This document shows, one piece after another, positions 26,326 to 39,523 of a stretch of DNA of 64,000 bases. The stretch is from JAWKWH01 sp041397625 (lineage in GTDB: Bacteria; Pseudomonadota; Alphaproteobacteria; Rhizobiales; Rhizobiaceae), in contig JAWKWH010000001.1 of assembly GCA_041397625.1 (NCBI GenBank), forward strand, positions 124,001-188,000, written 5' to 3'. Within the stretch, counting starts at the first letter, position 1, and each line of letters begins with the position of its first letter. A program made the position numbers and the translations under genes. The notes beneath the pieces were generated by a model. That model did no database searches and had not been told where the DNA came from. It saw only the letters and a program-made list of their open reading frames with translations.

Positions 26326-26545
26326 GCGTGGATCCTCGGGTCAAGCCCGAGGATGACGGAGGGTGAGAGGTCGTCGGGAGGGTAGTGGCGGAGTTCGGCG
26401 CCGACGTGGACACTTTGCAGTGAATTGGAACCGATGCCGGCCCATCCGAGATCAAAGTCCCGCTCGAATTATGCGATTGGCTGCGGTGTTCCCTACAGGT
26501 CGTCATCCTCGGGCTTGACCCGAGGATCCACGCACGAGCGGCTCA
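26326..26545. repeat. RIME/REPIN-like element, unit A (220 bp)
   Basis: The unit is bounded by two inverted copies of a palindrome, ATCCTCGGG-N5-CCCGAGGAT (26332-26354 and 26505-26527), within terminal inverted repeats of about 33 bp (GCGTGGATCC...GATGACG). Its left 78 bp (26326-26403) are identical to unit B, and its right about 45 bp nearly so. The right end contains the stop codon of the GIY-YIG gene. It resembles rhizobial intergenic mosaic elements (RIME) in size class and paired palindromes. Confidence 0.85.
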
Positions 26546-26830
26546 GTTGTTCAGTATCAGATAGAGGTCGTCCCAGCGCGGGTTCATTGCTTCGATCAGG
26601 TCGATCTTCCATTGCCGATACCATCGCTTCAGCGATTTCTCGCGCTGTATGGCGTCAGAGATGTGATCGTGCTGTTCGTACCAGACCAGCCGGGTTAACC
26701 CGTAGCGGCTGGTGAACACGGAACCGCGGCCTTCGCGGTGGTCGTAGACCCTGCCCTCCAGATCGGAGGTAACGCCGATATAGAGCGTCCCGCGCTTCTG
26801 GTTGGTCATGATGTAGACATAGCCCGCCAT
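26543..26830 (-). CDS. GIY-YIG nuclease family protein (UPF0213-like)
   Basis: A 95-aa single-domain GIY-YIG protein. It opens MAGYVYIMTNQKRGTLYIG (the GIY equivalent is VYI at 5-7, YIG at 17-19), then R27 in EGRVYDHREG, and the helix SDAIQREKSLKRWYRQWK with the catalytic Glu region. Such small proteins have unknown roles. It lies precisely between two copies of a 220-bp repeat: its stop codon is inside unit A and its ATG is 19 bp from unit B. No strong ribosome-binding site. It is downstream of uvrA on the same strand. Mobility together with the repeats is a hypothesis. Confidence 0.88.
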   Translation of the reverse strand: MAGYVYIMTNQKRGTLYIGVTSDLEGRVYDHREGRGSVFTSRYGLTRLVWYEQHDHISDAIQREKSLKRWYRQWKIDLIEAMNPRWDDLYLILNN

Positions 26831-26849
26831 GGCCCGTTGTGTTGCCTTG

Positions 26850-27066
26850 GCGTGGATCCTCGGGTCAAGCCCGAGGATGACGGAGGGTGAGAGGTCGTCG
26901 GGAGGGTAGTGGCGGAGTTCGGCGCCGGCAACGCCGTTTTGCTGCAGACGTTAGCCTATATCAACGCATCCGAAATTAATGTCACACTCGATGTCGGCGA
27001 CTGGCCTCGGCGCTCACCACAGCGCGTCATCCTCGGGTCAAGCCCGAGGATCCACGCATGAGCGGC

Positions 27067-27069
<3 letters not shown>
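26850..27069. repeat. RIME/REPIN-like element, unit B (220 bp)
   Basis: Same length and layout as unit A, with palindromes at 26856-26878 and 27029-27051. The left 78 bp (26850-26927) are identical to unit A. The centre is diverged but collinear: about 70 % matches over the last 57 nt before the right palindrome, by hand alignment. The right end contains the uvrA stop codon (TGAGCCGCTC on the reverse strand). The hairpins could also act as a transcript end for uvrA. Confidence 0.85.
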
Positions 27070-29988
<2,919 letters not shown>

Positions 29989-30057
29989 CGATCCTCAGTC
30001 AGTTTTCCGGCAACAGTGCCGCGGCAACCGGTTTTCCGGCAGGGTAGAAGGGCGAGC

Positions 30058-30072
30058 GAACAAAAGCCGAAC
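30058..30072 (-). promoter_or_regulatory. LexA SOS box of uvrA
   Basis: The reverse strand reads GTTCGGCTTTTGTTC, an exact match to the alphaproteobacterial SOS box GTTC-N7-GTTC. It lies 70 bp before the uvrA ATG. uvrA is a core SOS gene in this class. Confidence 0.88.
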
Positions 30073-30196
30073 GGGGCACGGTTATACCAATCCGCCCCGC
30101 TTCGCAATTGGGCTTTGCCGCCGATGCCTATATAGTTCGGGGATTGCCGGCACCAACTGCCACTTCCTGTCAAGAGCCGGCGGAGGAGGATTGCCG

Positions 30197-30559
30197 ATGC
30201 GCCGTGGCTTTCTTGCAGCAATTTTCGCGGGCCTGAGCGCCCTTGCGGTTACCGCGCCGGCGGGCGCCACCGCCGACGGGCCGGATTTCTGGCGGGTGTG
30301 GGACGTCGCTTCGAACGACGTGCTCAACTACCGCGCCGGTCCGGCGACCAGCTTTCCCCGGCTCGGCCATGTCGCGCACAATGCCGACCGCATCAAGGTG
30401 ATCGTCTGCGTGCCGACGACGACGCGCGACCAGTGGTTTTCGATCAGCGAGGCGTTGCAGCAGCAGCTGACCGCCATGCCGGCATGGTGCCTGATCTCGC
30501 GCCACGGCGAGCAGTTGGGCTGGGTGAATCGGCGCTACCTGACCGAGGACGATGAGTGA
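30197..30559 (+). CDS. Secreted SH3-domain protein
   Basis: A 120-aa exported protein. The signal peptide (MRRGFLAAIFAGLSALAVTA, cut after AGA) precedes one bacterial SH3 domain: DVASNDVLNYRAGPATSFPR, then a loop with two cysteines (IVCVPTTTRDQWF and AWCLISRHG), and GWVNRRYLTEDD. ATG at 30197 has GGAGGAG upstream. Longer frames to the left run through the uvrA regulatory region and are not credible. Such domains often bind peptidoglycan or peptides; the ligand is unknown. Confidence 0.83.
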   Translation: MRRGFLAAIFAGLSALAVTAPAGATADGPDFWRVWDVASNDVLNYRAGPATSFPRLGHVAHNADRIKVIVCVPTTTRDQWFSISEALQQQLTAMPAWCLISRHGEQLGWVNRRYLTEDDE

Positions 30560-30739
30560 GGCCGGCGGCCGATCACATTTTGCCGTAGCCCTTGACGAAT
30601 CGGGTTTCGGGGCGCACGATTTCCACCGTCCGAATGCCGCGGCGCCGAGCGGATGCCGGTTTGAAGGAACCGCCCGCGGTGGCGACAGGCAGGACGCAAA
30701 AACTGGTGTTGAAGCGAGGAGGACAGGAGGCATGACCCC

Positions 30740-30974
30740 GCCGGACAGTCCGAGCGGGCTTCACCGGATGGGTGAAGCCACAACCGGTTGATAACGCCGC
30801 CTGAAAAACGGGTCTGTTCACCCGGTTGCCGACAATCAAATCATTGAACGGGAAGGTACCTGACCGTGCCGACCTGAACCAAACTCCCGGCCGTGGAGCC
30901 GGAAATCGGGAAAGACCCGAAACACAGACAGCCCCGCGCGCTCGGAACAGGAAGCGGCGGGGCTTTTCTTTTTG
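30740..30974 (+). ncRNA. Candidate small RNA (type unknown)
   Basis: A structured stretch ends in an intrinsic terminator. GGCTTCACC (30757-30765) pairs perfectly with GGTGAAGCC (30771-30779) over a 5-nt loop. CGGGT-N6-ACCCG follows, then the terminator stem. It does not match RNase P, tmRNA, SRP or 6S RNA features that I know. The 5' end is a guess. A long 3' UTR of the SH3 gene is the alternative. Confidence 0.35.
30930..30974 (+). terminator. Intrinsic terminator
   Basis: AGCCCCGC (30930-30937) pairs with GCGGGGCT (30957-30964), followed by TTTTCTTTTT in all. The 19-nt loop may hold a short inner stem. It terminates either the candidate sRNA or the SH3 gene transcript. Confidence 0.8.
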
Positions 30975-31122
30975 AAGCCGGATGGCGCACCGCGCGGGTC
31001 GCGGACGGGATTTGGATGCTGAATTCATACTGAACCTACCGCTCAGGCGCGGTTCAGTCGCGACGGGTCAAAGTCCTCCGCGGCCGCCGAAAACCGGGCG
31101 GCGCCAAACGGAGGAAACCGTC

Positions 31123-31332
31123 ATGTCTGCCAGAACCTATCTCGCGACCGTCGTCGCCATCGCTTTTCTGGGCCCGCCCGTATCGGCCTTCACGTCGGTG
31201 CAACAGGCCGAAGCCGCCGACGCGCTGCGTCTTCTCGCCCAGGTCGCGCACCTGCAGGCGGAAGCCGCCGCGGACGACCTCAAGGTCGAGGCGGAGAAAA
31301 AGCCGAAGAAGGCTCCCAAGGACAAGAAGTAG
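31123..31332 (+). CDS. Small secreted Lys-rich hypothetical protein
   Basis: A 69-aa protein with a signal peptide (MSARTYLATVVAIAFLGPPVSA), an Ala/Leu/Gln-rich helix (DALRLLAQVAHLQAEAAADDL) and a strongly basic end (KKPKKAPKDKK). A very good ribosome-binding site, GGAGGAAA, supports the ATG at 31123. No known family. It converges on yjbQ, 6 bp away. A periplasmic location is likely. Confidence 0.65.
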   Translation: MSARTYLATVVAIAFLGPPVSAFTSVQQAEAADALRLLAQVAHLQAEAAADDLKVEAEKKPKKAPKDKK

Positions 31333-31338
31333 GACGGG

Positions 31339-31758
31339 CTACCCGCCGATCACGTGCACCACGACCCTGCGCCGGTGCGGGCGGGCGCGGTGCTCGAACA
31401 GGTAGATGCCCTGCCATGTGCCGAGCGCCAGCGCGCCGTTGGCGACGGGGATGGTCAGCGACACGTCCGTCAGCGCCGCCTTGATGTGGGCCGGCATGTC
31501 GTCCGGACCCTCGATCGTGTGGGCAAGCCAGTCCATCCCCTCCGGCGCCAGCCTGGCGAAGAAGCCGGTCAGATCGGTGCGCACGTCCGGGTCGGCGTTC
31601 TCCTGGATGGTGAGCGAGGCCGAGGTATGGCGGCAGAACACGGTGGCAAGGCCGCTACGGATACCGCTGTCGCGCAGCGCCGCGGCCACATCGTCGGTGA
31701 TCTCGTAAAGGCCCTGGCCGGTCGTCGCGACCTCGAACTGCGATTGCGCCTGTCTCAT
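31339..31758 (-). CDS. yjbQ: YjbQ/UPF0047 family protein (secondary thiamine-phosphate synthase activity)
   Basis: A 139-aa cytosolic protein of the UPF0047/YjbQ family. The marks are VFCRHTSASLTIQENADPDVRTDL, with the conserved His and Asn, and GTWQGIYLFEHRARPHRRRVVVHVIG, with the C-terminal HR and V-x-G. E. coli YjbQ has weak thiamine-phosphate synthase activity; the true role in this organism is unknown. ATG at 31756-31758 has a GGCAGG element upstream. Length fits the family. Confidence 0.92.
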   Translation of the reverse strand: MRQAQSQFEVATTGQGLYEITDDVAAALRDSGIRSGLATVFCRHTSASLTIQENADPDVRTDLTGFFARLAPEGMDWLAHTIEGPDDMPAHIKAALTDVSLTIPVANGALALGTWQGIYLFEHRARPHRRRVVVHVIGG

Positions 31759-31912
31759 CGCCTGCCGTGTAGCGCAGCGCGGCCCTTCTGGCCACAGGCG
31801 CTGCGAACGGCGAAAGCCGCGCCGGCAAATGTTAACGAATTGGCATTTCGGTTAACGGCCTTGTCGACATTTTCTTAACGGAATCGACGTGTCCGGCGCC
31901 TACAATCAGGGC

Positions 31913-32335
31913 ATGAACAACGCAATCTGGCTCATTACGGCGGTTCCGCAGTGGTTTGTTGCCACGGTGACGACGCCTTTCGCCCAGGGCTTCGTGTCGG
32001 CCGTCCCGGCCTTCGGGGTCTATTTCCTGGCGATCGGTATCGTGCTCGGCCTGTTCTCGCGCCGGCTGGGGCTGCTGACCTTCCTGATTCCGCTCGGCCT
32101 CAGCGTGGCCCTGATCGCGGCGGCGGGCTACATGCGCGGCCGTATCTACGACACGACCTTCCTGGAGCCGGGCATGCTGGCCTTCGTCTGCGTGCAGGCG
32201 CTGCTTGCGGTCTATCTTGCCTACCGGGTCGAGGGCGGCCGGCTTCCCGGTACCGCGCTTGCCGGGTTCTCCGTGGCGCACGCCCTGTTCGTCTCCGACA
32301 TCGCCACCATGTCGCTCACCAACAACTGGGCGTAA
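31913..32335 (+). CDS. Hypothetical integral membrane protein
   Basis: A 140-aa hydrophobic protein with about four membrane helices: WFVATVTTPFAQGFVSAVPA, VYFLAIGIVLGLF, LGLLTFLIPLGLSVALIAAA and AFVCVQALLAVYLAYRV. I recognise no family. ATG at 31913 is preferred; a GTG at 31889 would add eight residues and has a GGAAT element before it, so the start is uncertain. It is 81 bp upstream of the photolyase gene on the same strand, and may share its transcript. Confidence 0.72.
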   Translation: MNNAIWLITAVPQWFVATVTTPFAQGFVSAVPAFGVYFLAIGIVLGLFSRRLGLLTFLIPLGLSVALIAAAGYMRGRIYDTTFLEPGMLAFVCVQALLAVYLAYRVEGGRLPGTALAGFSVAHALFVSDIATMSLTNNWA

Positions 32336-32416
32336 CACGCTTCACAACGCCGCGGGCATTGCCGACGGGGTTTGGCCGCCCGATATTGGCGCCATGCGCG
32401 AATTCTGTTCCGTTCC

Positions 32417-33832
32417 ATGACCACCATCGTCTGGTTCAGGCGCGACCTGCGCCTTGCCGACAATCCGGCGCTCCGGCATGCCGCGGCGCACGGGCCGGTC
32501 GTTGCGGCCTTCATCGTCGACGAAACCGATCCGCGGCCGCCGGGCGGCGCCAGCCGCTGGTGGCTGCATCACAGCCTGGCCGCGCTGGAAAGATCCCTCG
32601 GCGCCATGGTCTATTTGAGCGGCGACCCGTTGACGGAGCTGTGCAAGCTCGTCGGCGAAACGGGTGCAGATGCGGTTTTCTGGAACCGCTGCTACGAGCC
32701 GCATGCGATCAAGCGCGACAAGGCGATCAAGGCTGCCCTTGCCGACGCCGGGATCGCGGCGCGCAGTTTCAATGCCGGGCTTCTGGCCGAACCGTGGGAG
32801 CTGGCGACCGGCGCCGGCGAGCCCTACAAGGTGTTCACGCCGTTCTGGCGGGCGCTGTCGGCGCGCGGATATGAAAAGCCGCTCGGCAGGGCGCGGCCCG
32901 GCGGCGCGGCGCCCGCGGGGATCGGAACCCGCCTCGACGCGCTGGACCTGCTGCCATCGGGGCCGAACTGGGCGGCCGGCTGGAACCGGATCTGGACACC
33001 GGGCGAGGCCGGCGCGGCGGCGCGGCTCGACCGGTTCGTCGCCGACGGCCTGGCAGGCTATGCGACGCTGCGCGACCGGCCCGACCTCGCCCATGTCTCG
33101 CGCCTGTCGCCGCACCTGCATTTCGGCGAGATCTCGCCGCGTCAGGTCTTTGCCCGCGTCGACTGGGCGGCCGGTGAGGACGCCGCATTGTCGCCGGATG
33201 TGGAGAAGTTCAGAAGCGAGATCGGCTGGCGCGAGTTCTCCCACCACCTGCTTTACCACTATTCCGATCTTCCGGCGGCGAACTGGAAAGACACGTTCGA
33301 CGCCTTTCCGTGGCGCGAAAGCGCGGCCGATCTTGCCGCCTGGCAACGCGGCATGACCGGCTATCCGCTGGTCGATGCCGGCATGCGCGAATTGTGGCGG
33401 ACGGGAACCATGCACAACCGCGCGCGCATGGTCGCCGCCAGCTTCCTGACCAAGCATCTGCGCATCGACTGGCGGCACGGCCAGGCCTGGTTCTGGGACA
33501 CGCTGGTCGATGCCGATCTCGCCAACAACGCCGCCGGCTGGCAGTGGGTGGCGGGCAGCGGTGCAGACGCCGCGCCCTATTTCCGCATCTTCAACCCGAC
33601 GACGCAGGCGCGAAGGTTCGACCCCGACGGCGCCTATATCCGCCGCTGGTGCCCGGAACTGGCGACGCTGCCGGACGCCGACATCCACGCGCCTTTCGAG
33701 GCGGATAACGGGATGTTGGCACAGGCGGGGATCAGGCTCGGCGAAACCTACCCCGAACCGATCGTCGATCATGGCGAGGCGCGTGCGGCAGCGCTTGCCG
33801 CCTACGGGACGATCGGCGCAGGGCGCGGATGA
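32417..33832 (+). CDS. phrB: Deoxyribodipyrimidine photolyase
   Basis: A 471-aa flavoprotein of the cryptochrome/photolyase family that splits UV-induced pyrimidine dimers with blue light. The N-terminal antenna domain opens MTTIVWFRRDLRLADNPALR. The FAD/DNA-binding half holds LSPHLHFGEISPRQVF, the conserved RTGTMHNRARM region (here WRTGTMHNRARMVAASFLTKHL), NNAAGWQWVAGSGADAAPYF, and the end RRWCPELATLPDADIHAPFE. This matches class I CPD photolyases. The start at 32417 gives the canonical N-terminus; 15 in-frame upstream codons are not family-like. Confidence 0.96.
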   Translation: MTTIVWFRRDLRLADNPALRHAAAHGPVVAAFIVDETDPRPPGGASRWWLHHSLAALERSLGAMVYLSGDPLTELCKLVGETGADAVFWNRCYEPHAIKRDKAIKAALADAGIAARSFNAGLLAEPWELATGAGEPYKVFTPFWRALSARGYEKPLGRARPGGAAPAGIGTRLDALDLLPSGPNWAAGWNRIWTPGEAGAAARLDRFVADGLAGYATLRDRPDLAHVSRLSPHLHFGEISPRQVFARVDWAAGEDAALSPDVEKFRSEIGWREFSHHLLYHYSDLPAANWKDTFDAFPWRESAADLAAWQRGMTGYPLVDAGMRELWRTGTMHNRARMVAASFLTKHLRIDWRHGQAWFWDTLVDADLANNAAGWQWVAGSGADAAPYFRIFNPTTQARRFDPDGAYIRRWCPELATLPDADIHAPFEADNGMLAQAGIRLGETYPEPIVDHGEARAAALAAYGTIGAGRG

Positions 33833-33890
33833 ACCCGCCGTCACCGGATTGTGAGTGGCGCGTGGCCGACAGCACGGCCATTGTGGCGCC

Positions 33891-34262
33891 ATGAACCGGA
33901 TTGCCAAGACAGTCGCCATCCTCGGCCTTCTATCCACCGCCGCGGCGGCCGGCGAGGCCGACGTGGTCGACGTTCGCGTCACGGTGGAAGCCGGTGGCAC
34001 CTATCGCTTCGACGTCGCTGTGCGTCACGACGACACGGGCTGGGATCACTATGCCGACCGATGGGACGTGGTCGGCGCCGACGGCACGGTCTATGGCGAG
34101 CGCGTGCTGCTGCATCCGCACGAGACCGAACAGCCGTTCACCCGCAGCCTTGGCGGCGTGTCGGTACCCGAGGGCGTCGGCGAGGTAATCGTCCGCGCCC
34201 ATGACAAGGTGCACGGCCTCGGCGGCAGGGAGATGATGGTGACGCTGCCCGGGCGGCAATAG
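33891..34262 (+). CDS. Secreted hypothetical beta-rich protein
   Basis: A 123-aa exported protein with signal peptide MNRIAKTVAILGLLSTAAAA. The mature part looks like a single beta-sandwich: VRVTVEAGGTYRFDVAVRHD, GWDHYADRWDVVGADGTVYG and HPHETEQPFTRSLGGVSVP. Its His/Asp/Glu content could bind metal, but this is speculation. Similar uncharacterised proteins occur in rhizobia, as far as I recall. ATG at 33891; the ribosome-binding site is weak. It converges on marC. Confidence 0.75.
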   Translation: MNRIAKTVAILGLLSTAAAAGEADVVDVRVTVEAGGTYRFDVAVRHDDTGWDHYADRWDVVGADGTVYGERVLLHPHETEQPFTRSLGGVSVPEGVGEVIVRAHDKVHGLGGREMMVTLPGRQ

Positions 34263-34304
34263 ACCAGACCGTCCGCGCCGCGCCGCCGGCCTGCCACCGG
34301 GAGC

Positions 34305-34934
34305 CTAGGCGGCCACCAGCGCCCTCACTCCGTCGGCGACGAACTGGACGGCGAGCGCCGCCAGGATGACGCCGAGCAGGCGCGTCAGGATCGTGCGGCC
34401 GGTCTCGCCCAGCAGGCGGTCGACCGGCTCCGACAGCAGGAACACCACCCAGGTCAGCGCGCAGATTGCAAGGATGATGGCGACGAGGGCGACGCGCGGT
34501 AGCGGGCCGGCGAACTCGCCCGCCAGCAGGATGGTTGCCGAGATCGCGCCCGGTCCCGCCAGCAGCGGGATCGCCAGGGGGAACACGGCGATGTTGCGGA
34601 TCATGTCCTTGGTGATCGCCCGCTTGGCGCTCTTTTCGTGGCGCTCCTGCCGGCGCTCGAAAACCATCTCGAAGGCGATGTAGAACAGCAACAGCCCGCC
34701 GGCGACGCGGAAGGCCGGCAGCGTGATGCCGAGCACGGAAAGGATGACCGAGCCGGCGACCGCAAACAGCGCAAGGACGGCAAAGGCGATGACGGTCGCC
34801 CTGACCGCGACCTGGCGGCGCTCGCCGCGGTTCATGCCCGCCGTCAGCGCCAGGAACAGCGGCGCCAGACCCGGTGGGTCGATGGTCACGAGAAGCGTGA
34901 CGAATGCGTTCAATACGGCGTCGACGCCCGGCAT
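34305..34934 (-). CDS. marC: MarC family inner-membrane protein
   Basis: A 209-aa protein with six hydrophobic segments. Family marks are LLVTIDPPGLAPLFLALTAG (IDP motif, helix 1), LGITLPAFRVAGGLLLFYIAF, VFPLAIPLLAGPGAISATIL and the C-terminal RLLGVILAALAVQFVADGVRAL. MarC proteins have no firmly established function; an amino-acid exporter role has been reported for some relatives. ATG at 34932-34934. Convergent with the beta-rich secreted protein gene. Confidence 0.92.
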   Translation of the reverse strand: MPGVDAVLNAFVTLLVTIDPPGLAPLFLALTAGMNRGERRQVAVRATVIAFAVLALFAVAGSVILSVLGITLPAFRVAGGLLLFYIAFEMVFERRQERHEKSAKRAITKDMIRNIAVFPLAIPLLAGPGAISATILLAGEFAGPLPRVALVAIILAICALTWVVFLLSEPVDRLLGETGRTILTRLLGVILAALAVQFVADGVRALVAA

Positions 34935-35122
34935 GGCCCGGTCCCGCGGCTGGCGAAATTGATCTGGGGGCCAAGCCTTACATCAGGTGGGAACAGGCCG
35001 CCAGCCCCGGCCAATTGCGGCAAAAAGGTGAACTTGACCACAACAAATTGCCGCGGCGCAAAAATGAGGCGGCAAACCGTTGTAAAACAAGAGGAAAATA
35101 AGCCCAGCGGCACCGGCCGAAA

Positions 35123-35151
35123 TTGGCGTTCCGACCGCCGATCGGCTATAA
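35123..35151 (+). promoter_or_regulatory. Likely vegetative promoter of gyrA
   Basis: TTGGCG, a 17-bp spacer and CTATAA match the alphaproteobacterial housekeeping form (TTGAC-N17-CTATAT type). The -10 ends 36 bp before the gyrA TTG start. The upstream 190 bp to marC hold nothing else that I recognise. Confidence 0.5.
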
Positions 35152-35187
35152 GCGACGGATTGATTCCTTGAAGACTGCGACAGACAT

Positions 35188-37986
<2,799 letters not shown>

Positions 37987-38001
37987 GGCGGGCGGATTTT
38001 C

Positions 38002-38142
38002 CTACGACAGGCGGCCGGGACGGAAGCTGCGCTTGCGGACCGTCTCGGTCTCGACGCGCATCTTGTCGGCTTCGTTGACCAGCGCCACGGCCGTTGCGAT
38101 CAACATGGTGAGCGCCATTGCGATTGCGAGCATGAAGATCAT
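38002..38142 (-). CDS. 46-aa single-pass membrane protein
   Basis: A short gene: an N-terminal membrane helix (MIFMLAIAMALTMLIATAVA) followed by a charged tail (NEADKMRVETETVRKRSF and GRLS). GGAGG lies 8 bp before the ATG, and the hydrophobic-then-basic pattern is typical of real small membrane proteins. It sits alone between gyrA (convergent) and the lysE-like gene (divergent). No family recognised. Confidence 0.6.
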   Translation of the reverse strand: MIFMLAIAMALTMLIATAVALVNEADKMRVETETVRKRSFRPGRLS

Positions 38143-38343
38143 TTTTGGTTCCTCCGGTCTGGTAACGCAGAAAACACCGTTTCGGTTTCAGGAAGCGTGC
38201 AGATAATTTGCGGTATTTGATTTGAATGCCGTCTGATCCGCTCGTTCATCTTCCATTCATCGGCGAACCCGTGACTTTCGCGTTGCAATCGGCCGAAAGG
38301 CATGGCTAGCTCGCCGGTATCTTCCGTCATGTGGAGCGCCTCG

Positions 38344-38958
38344 ATGCCGAGTACAGCAGCCCTTCTCTCTTATGTGATCGCCACGATCCTTATCGTGATC
38401 GTGCCCGGGCCGACTGTGACGGTGATCATAGCCAATTCGCTGAAACACGGGTCCCGTGCCGGCCTGTTGAACGTGGCCGGCACGCAGATCGGGCTGTTGT
38501 CGATGATCGTGGTGCTGGCTGCGGGTTATGCGGCCGTGGTGTCGGTCATGGGCAGCGCGTTCGAGGTTTTGCGCATTGTCGGCGCGCTCTACCTGATCTG
38601 GCTCGGCATCCGCATGTGGCGCTCCAACGGGCGCCTCGCGGAAGGCGCGCCGCGCCGCCGGCCCCACGAATCTTTCGTGCTGCAGGGTTTCATCGTCATC
38701 TGGTCGAACCCCAAGGCGCTGCTGTTCTTCGGGGCGTTCATTCCGCAGTTCATCGATCCGGCCGGCGCAACGGCGCCGCAGATCGTGGCGCTGGGCCTGA
38801 TCTTCATGGGCGTCGCGACCGTGCTCGACGGGCTCTACGCGCTTGCCGCAGGCGGCGCGGGCGCATGGCTGTCGCGCGGCCGCGTCAAGCTGGTGGAAAG
38901 ACTTTCAGGCACGTTTCTGATCGGCGGGGGCGTGTGGCTGCTGGCCGCAAGACGCTGA
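38344..38958 (+). CDS. LysE/RhtB family exporter
   Basis: A 204-aa inner-membrane protein with six hydrophobic segments. The LysE/RhtB mark PGPTVTVIIANSLKHGSRAGL is in helix 1 and the following loop, and GFIVIWSNPKALLFFGAFIPQFI is the conserved N-P-K region. The family exports amino acids such as lysine, threonine or homoserine lactone; the substrate cannot be told. Three in-frame ATGs exist (38302, 38329, 38344). The last has GGAG 8 bp upstream and gives the family's usual length. Confidence 0.88.
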   Translation: MPSTAALLSYVIATILIVIVPGPTVTVIIANSLKHGSRAGLLNVAGTQIGLLSMIVVLAAGYAAVVSVMGSAFEVLRIVGALYLIWLGIRMWRSNGRLAEGAPRRRPHESFVLQGFIVIWSNPKALLFFGAFIPQFIDPAGATAPQIVALGLIFMGVATVLDGLYALAAGGAGAWLSRGRVKLVERLSGTFLIGGGVWLLAARR

Positions 38959-38973
38959 ACGGAGGTAACCGTC

Positions 38974-39381
38974 ATGAACAAGACCCTTCTCGGCCTGTCT
39001 GCCGCCGTGACCCTCGCCCTGGCGGGCGCGACCACGGCGCATGCCACCGGCGACATAAGCTGCCAGGGCGTGGACGGATCGGATGCGAGCGTCGACCTCA
39101 ATATCGGCTCGCTGCCGGTACTGCAGATCCTCAACGCCACCATTGCCACGGGCGGCCAGGTGTGGGCGACGCAGCCCGGCAAGGGCGATACCGAGATCAT
39201 CGTCGGCCAGGCGGCGGAGACCGGCAACATGCTGATCGCCGACTTCACCGACCCGAACATCGTCGACATCGTCGCCTCGCTGAGGCTGTTCAGCGCGACG
39301 GAAGGCGGCGATTTCGTCCGCGCCGGCACGCTGACCATCATGGGCCACGGCGCCCATGCGGTCAGCTGCATCGGGCCCTAG
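38974..39381 (+). CDS. Small secreted protein with two cysteines, unknown function
   Basis: A 135-aa exported protein. The signal peptide (MNKTLLGLSAAVTLALAGATTAHA) leads to a compact beta-rich domain with Cys30 (DISCQGVD) at its start and Cys132 (AVSCIGP) at its end, well placed for a disulfide. GGAGGTAA before the ATG is a strong ribosome-binding site. It is 15 bp after the LysE gene and about 140 bp before the secreted TPR-CHAT gene, all on the same strand. No family recognised. Confidence 0.75.
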   Translation: MNKTLLGLSAAVTLALAGATTAHATGDISCQGVDGSDASVDLNIGSLPVLQILNATIATGGQVWATQPGKGDTEIIVGQAAETGNMLIADFTDPNIVDIVASLRLFSATEGGDFVRAGTLTIMGHGAHAVSCIGP

Positions 39382-39523
39382 GCGGTATCGGCATTCGGGC
39401 TTCGGCGCGCCCGGGCGGCCTTTCCGGTCCGTGCTTGAAACGGCCAGATTTGTATGTCACCGATTTCTCGTTGCAACCGTTGGAGCTACGGGCGTGGCGG
39501 CGCGACTATCTGACATACCGGCC

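Larger units (their letters stand above)
30560..31122. other. 563-bp region without a protein gene
   Basis: No open frame here has a plausible start, codon pattern or motif. It holds a strong hairpin (30757-30779), a second small hairpin (CGGGT-N6-ACCCG near 30815), and an intrinsic terminator at 30930-30974, which together suggest a small RNA or a structured 3' leader. About 150 bp after the terminator lead to the next small gene. Confidence 0.55.

Noticed and set aside
30573..31028. 151-codon leftward open frame
   Set aside because: Crosses a terminator and hairpins, has no ribosome-binding site, and its composition is Arg/Pro-rich without motifs.
31830..31880. CtrA site (TTAA-N7-TTAA)
   Set aside because: TTAAC repeats occur here, but the spacing does not fit the CtrA consensus.
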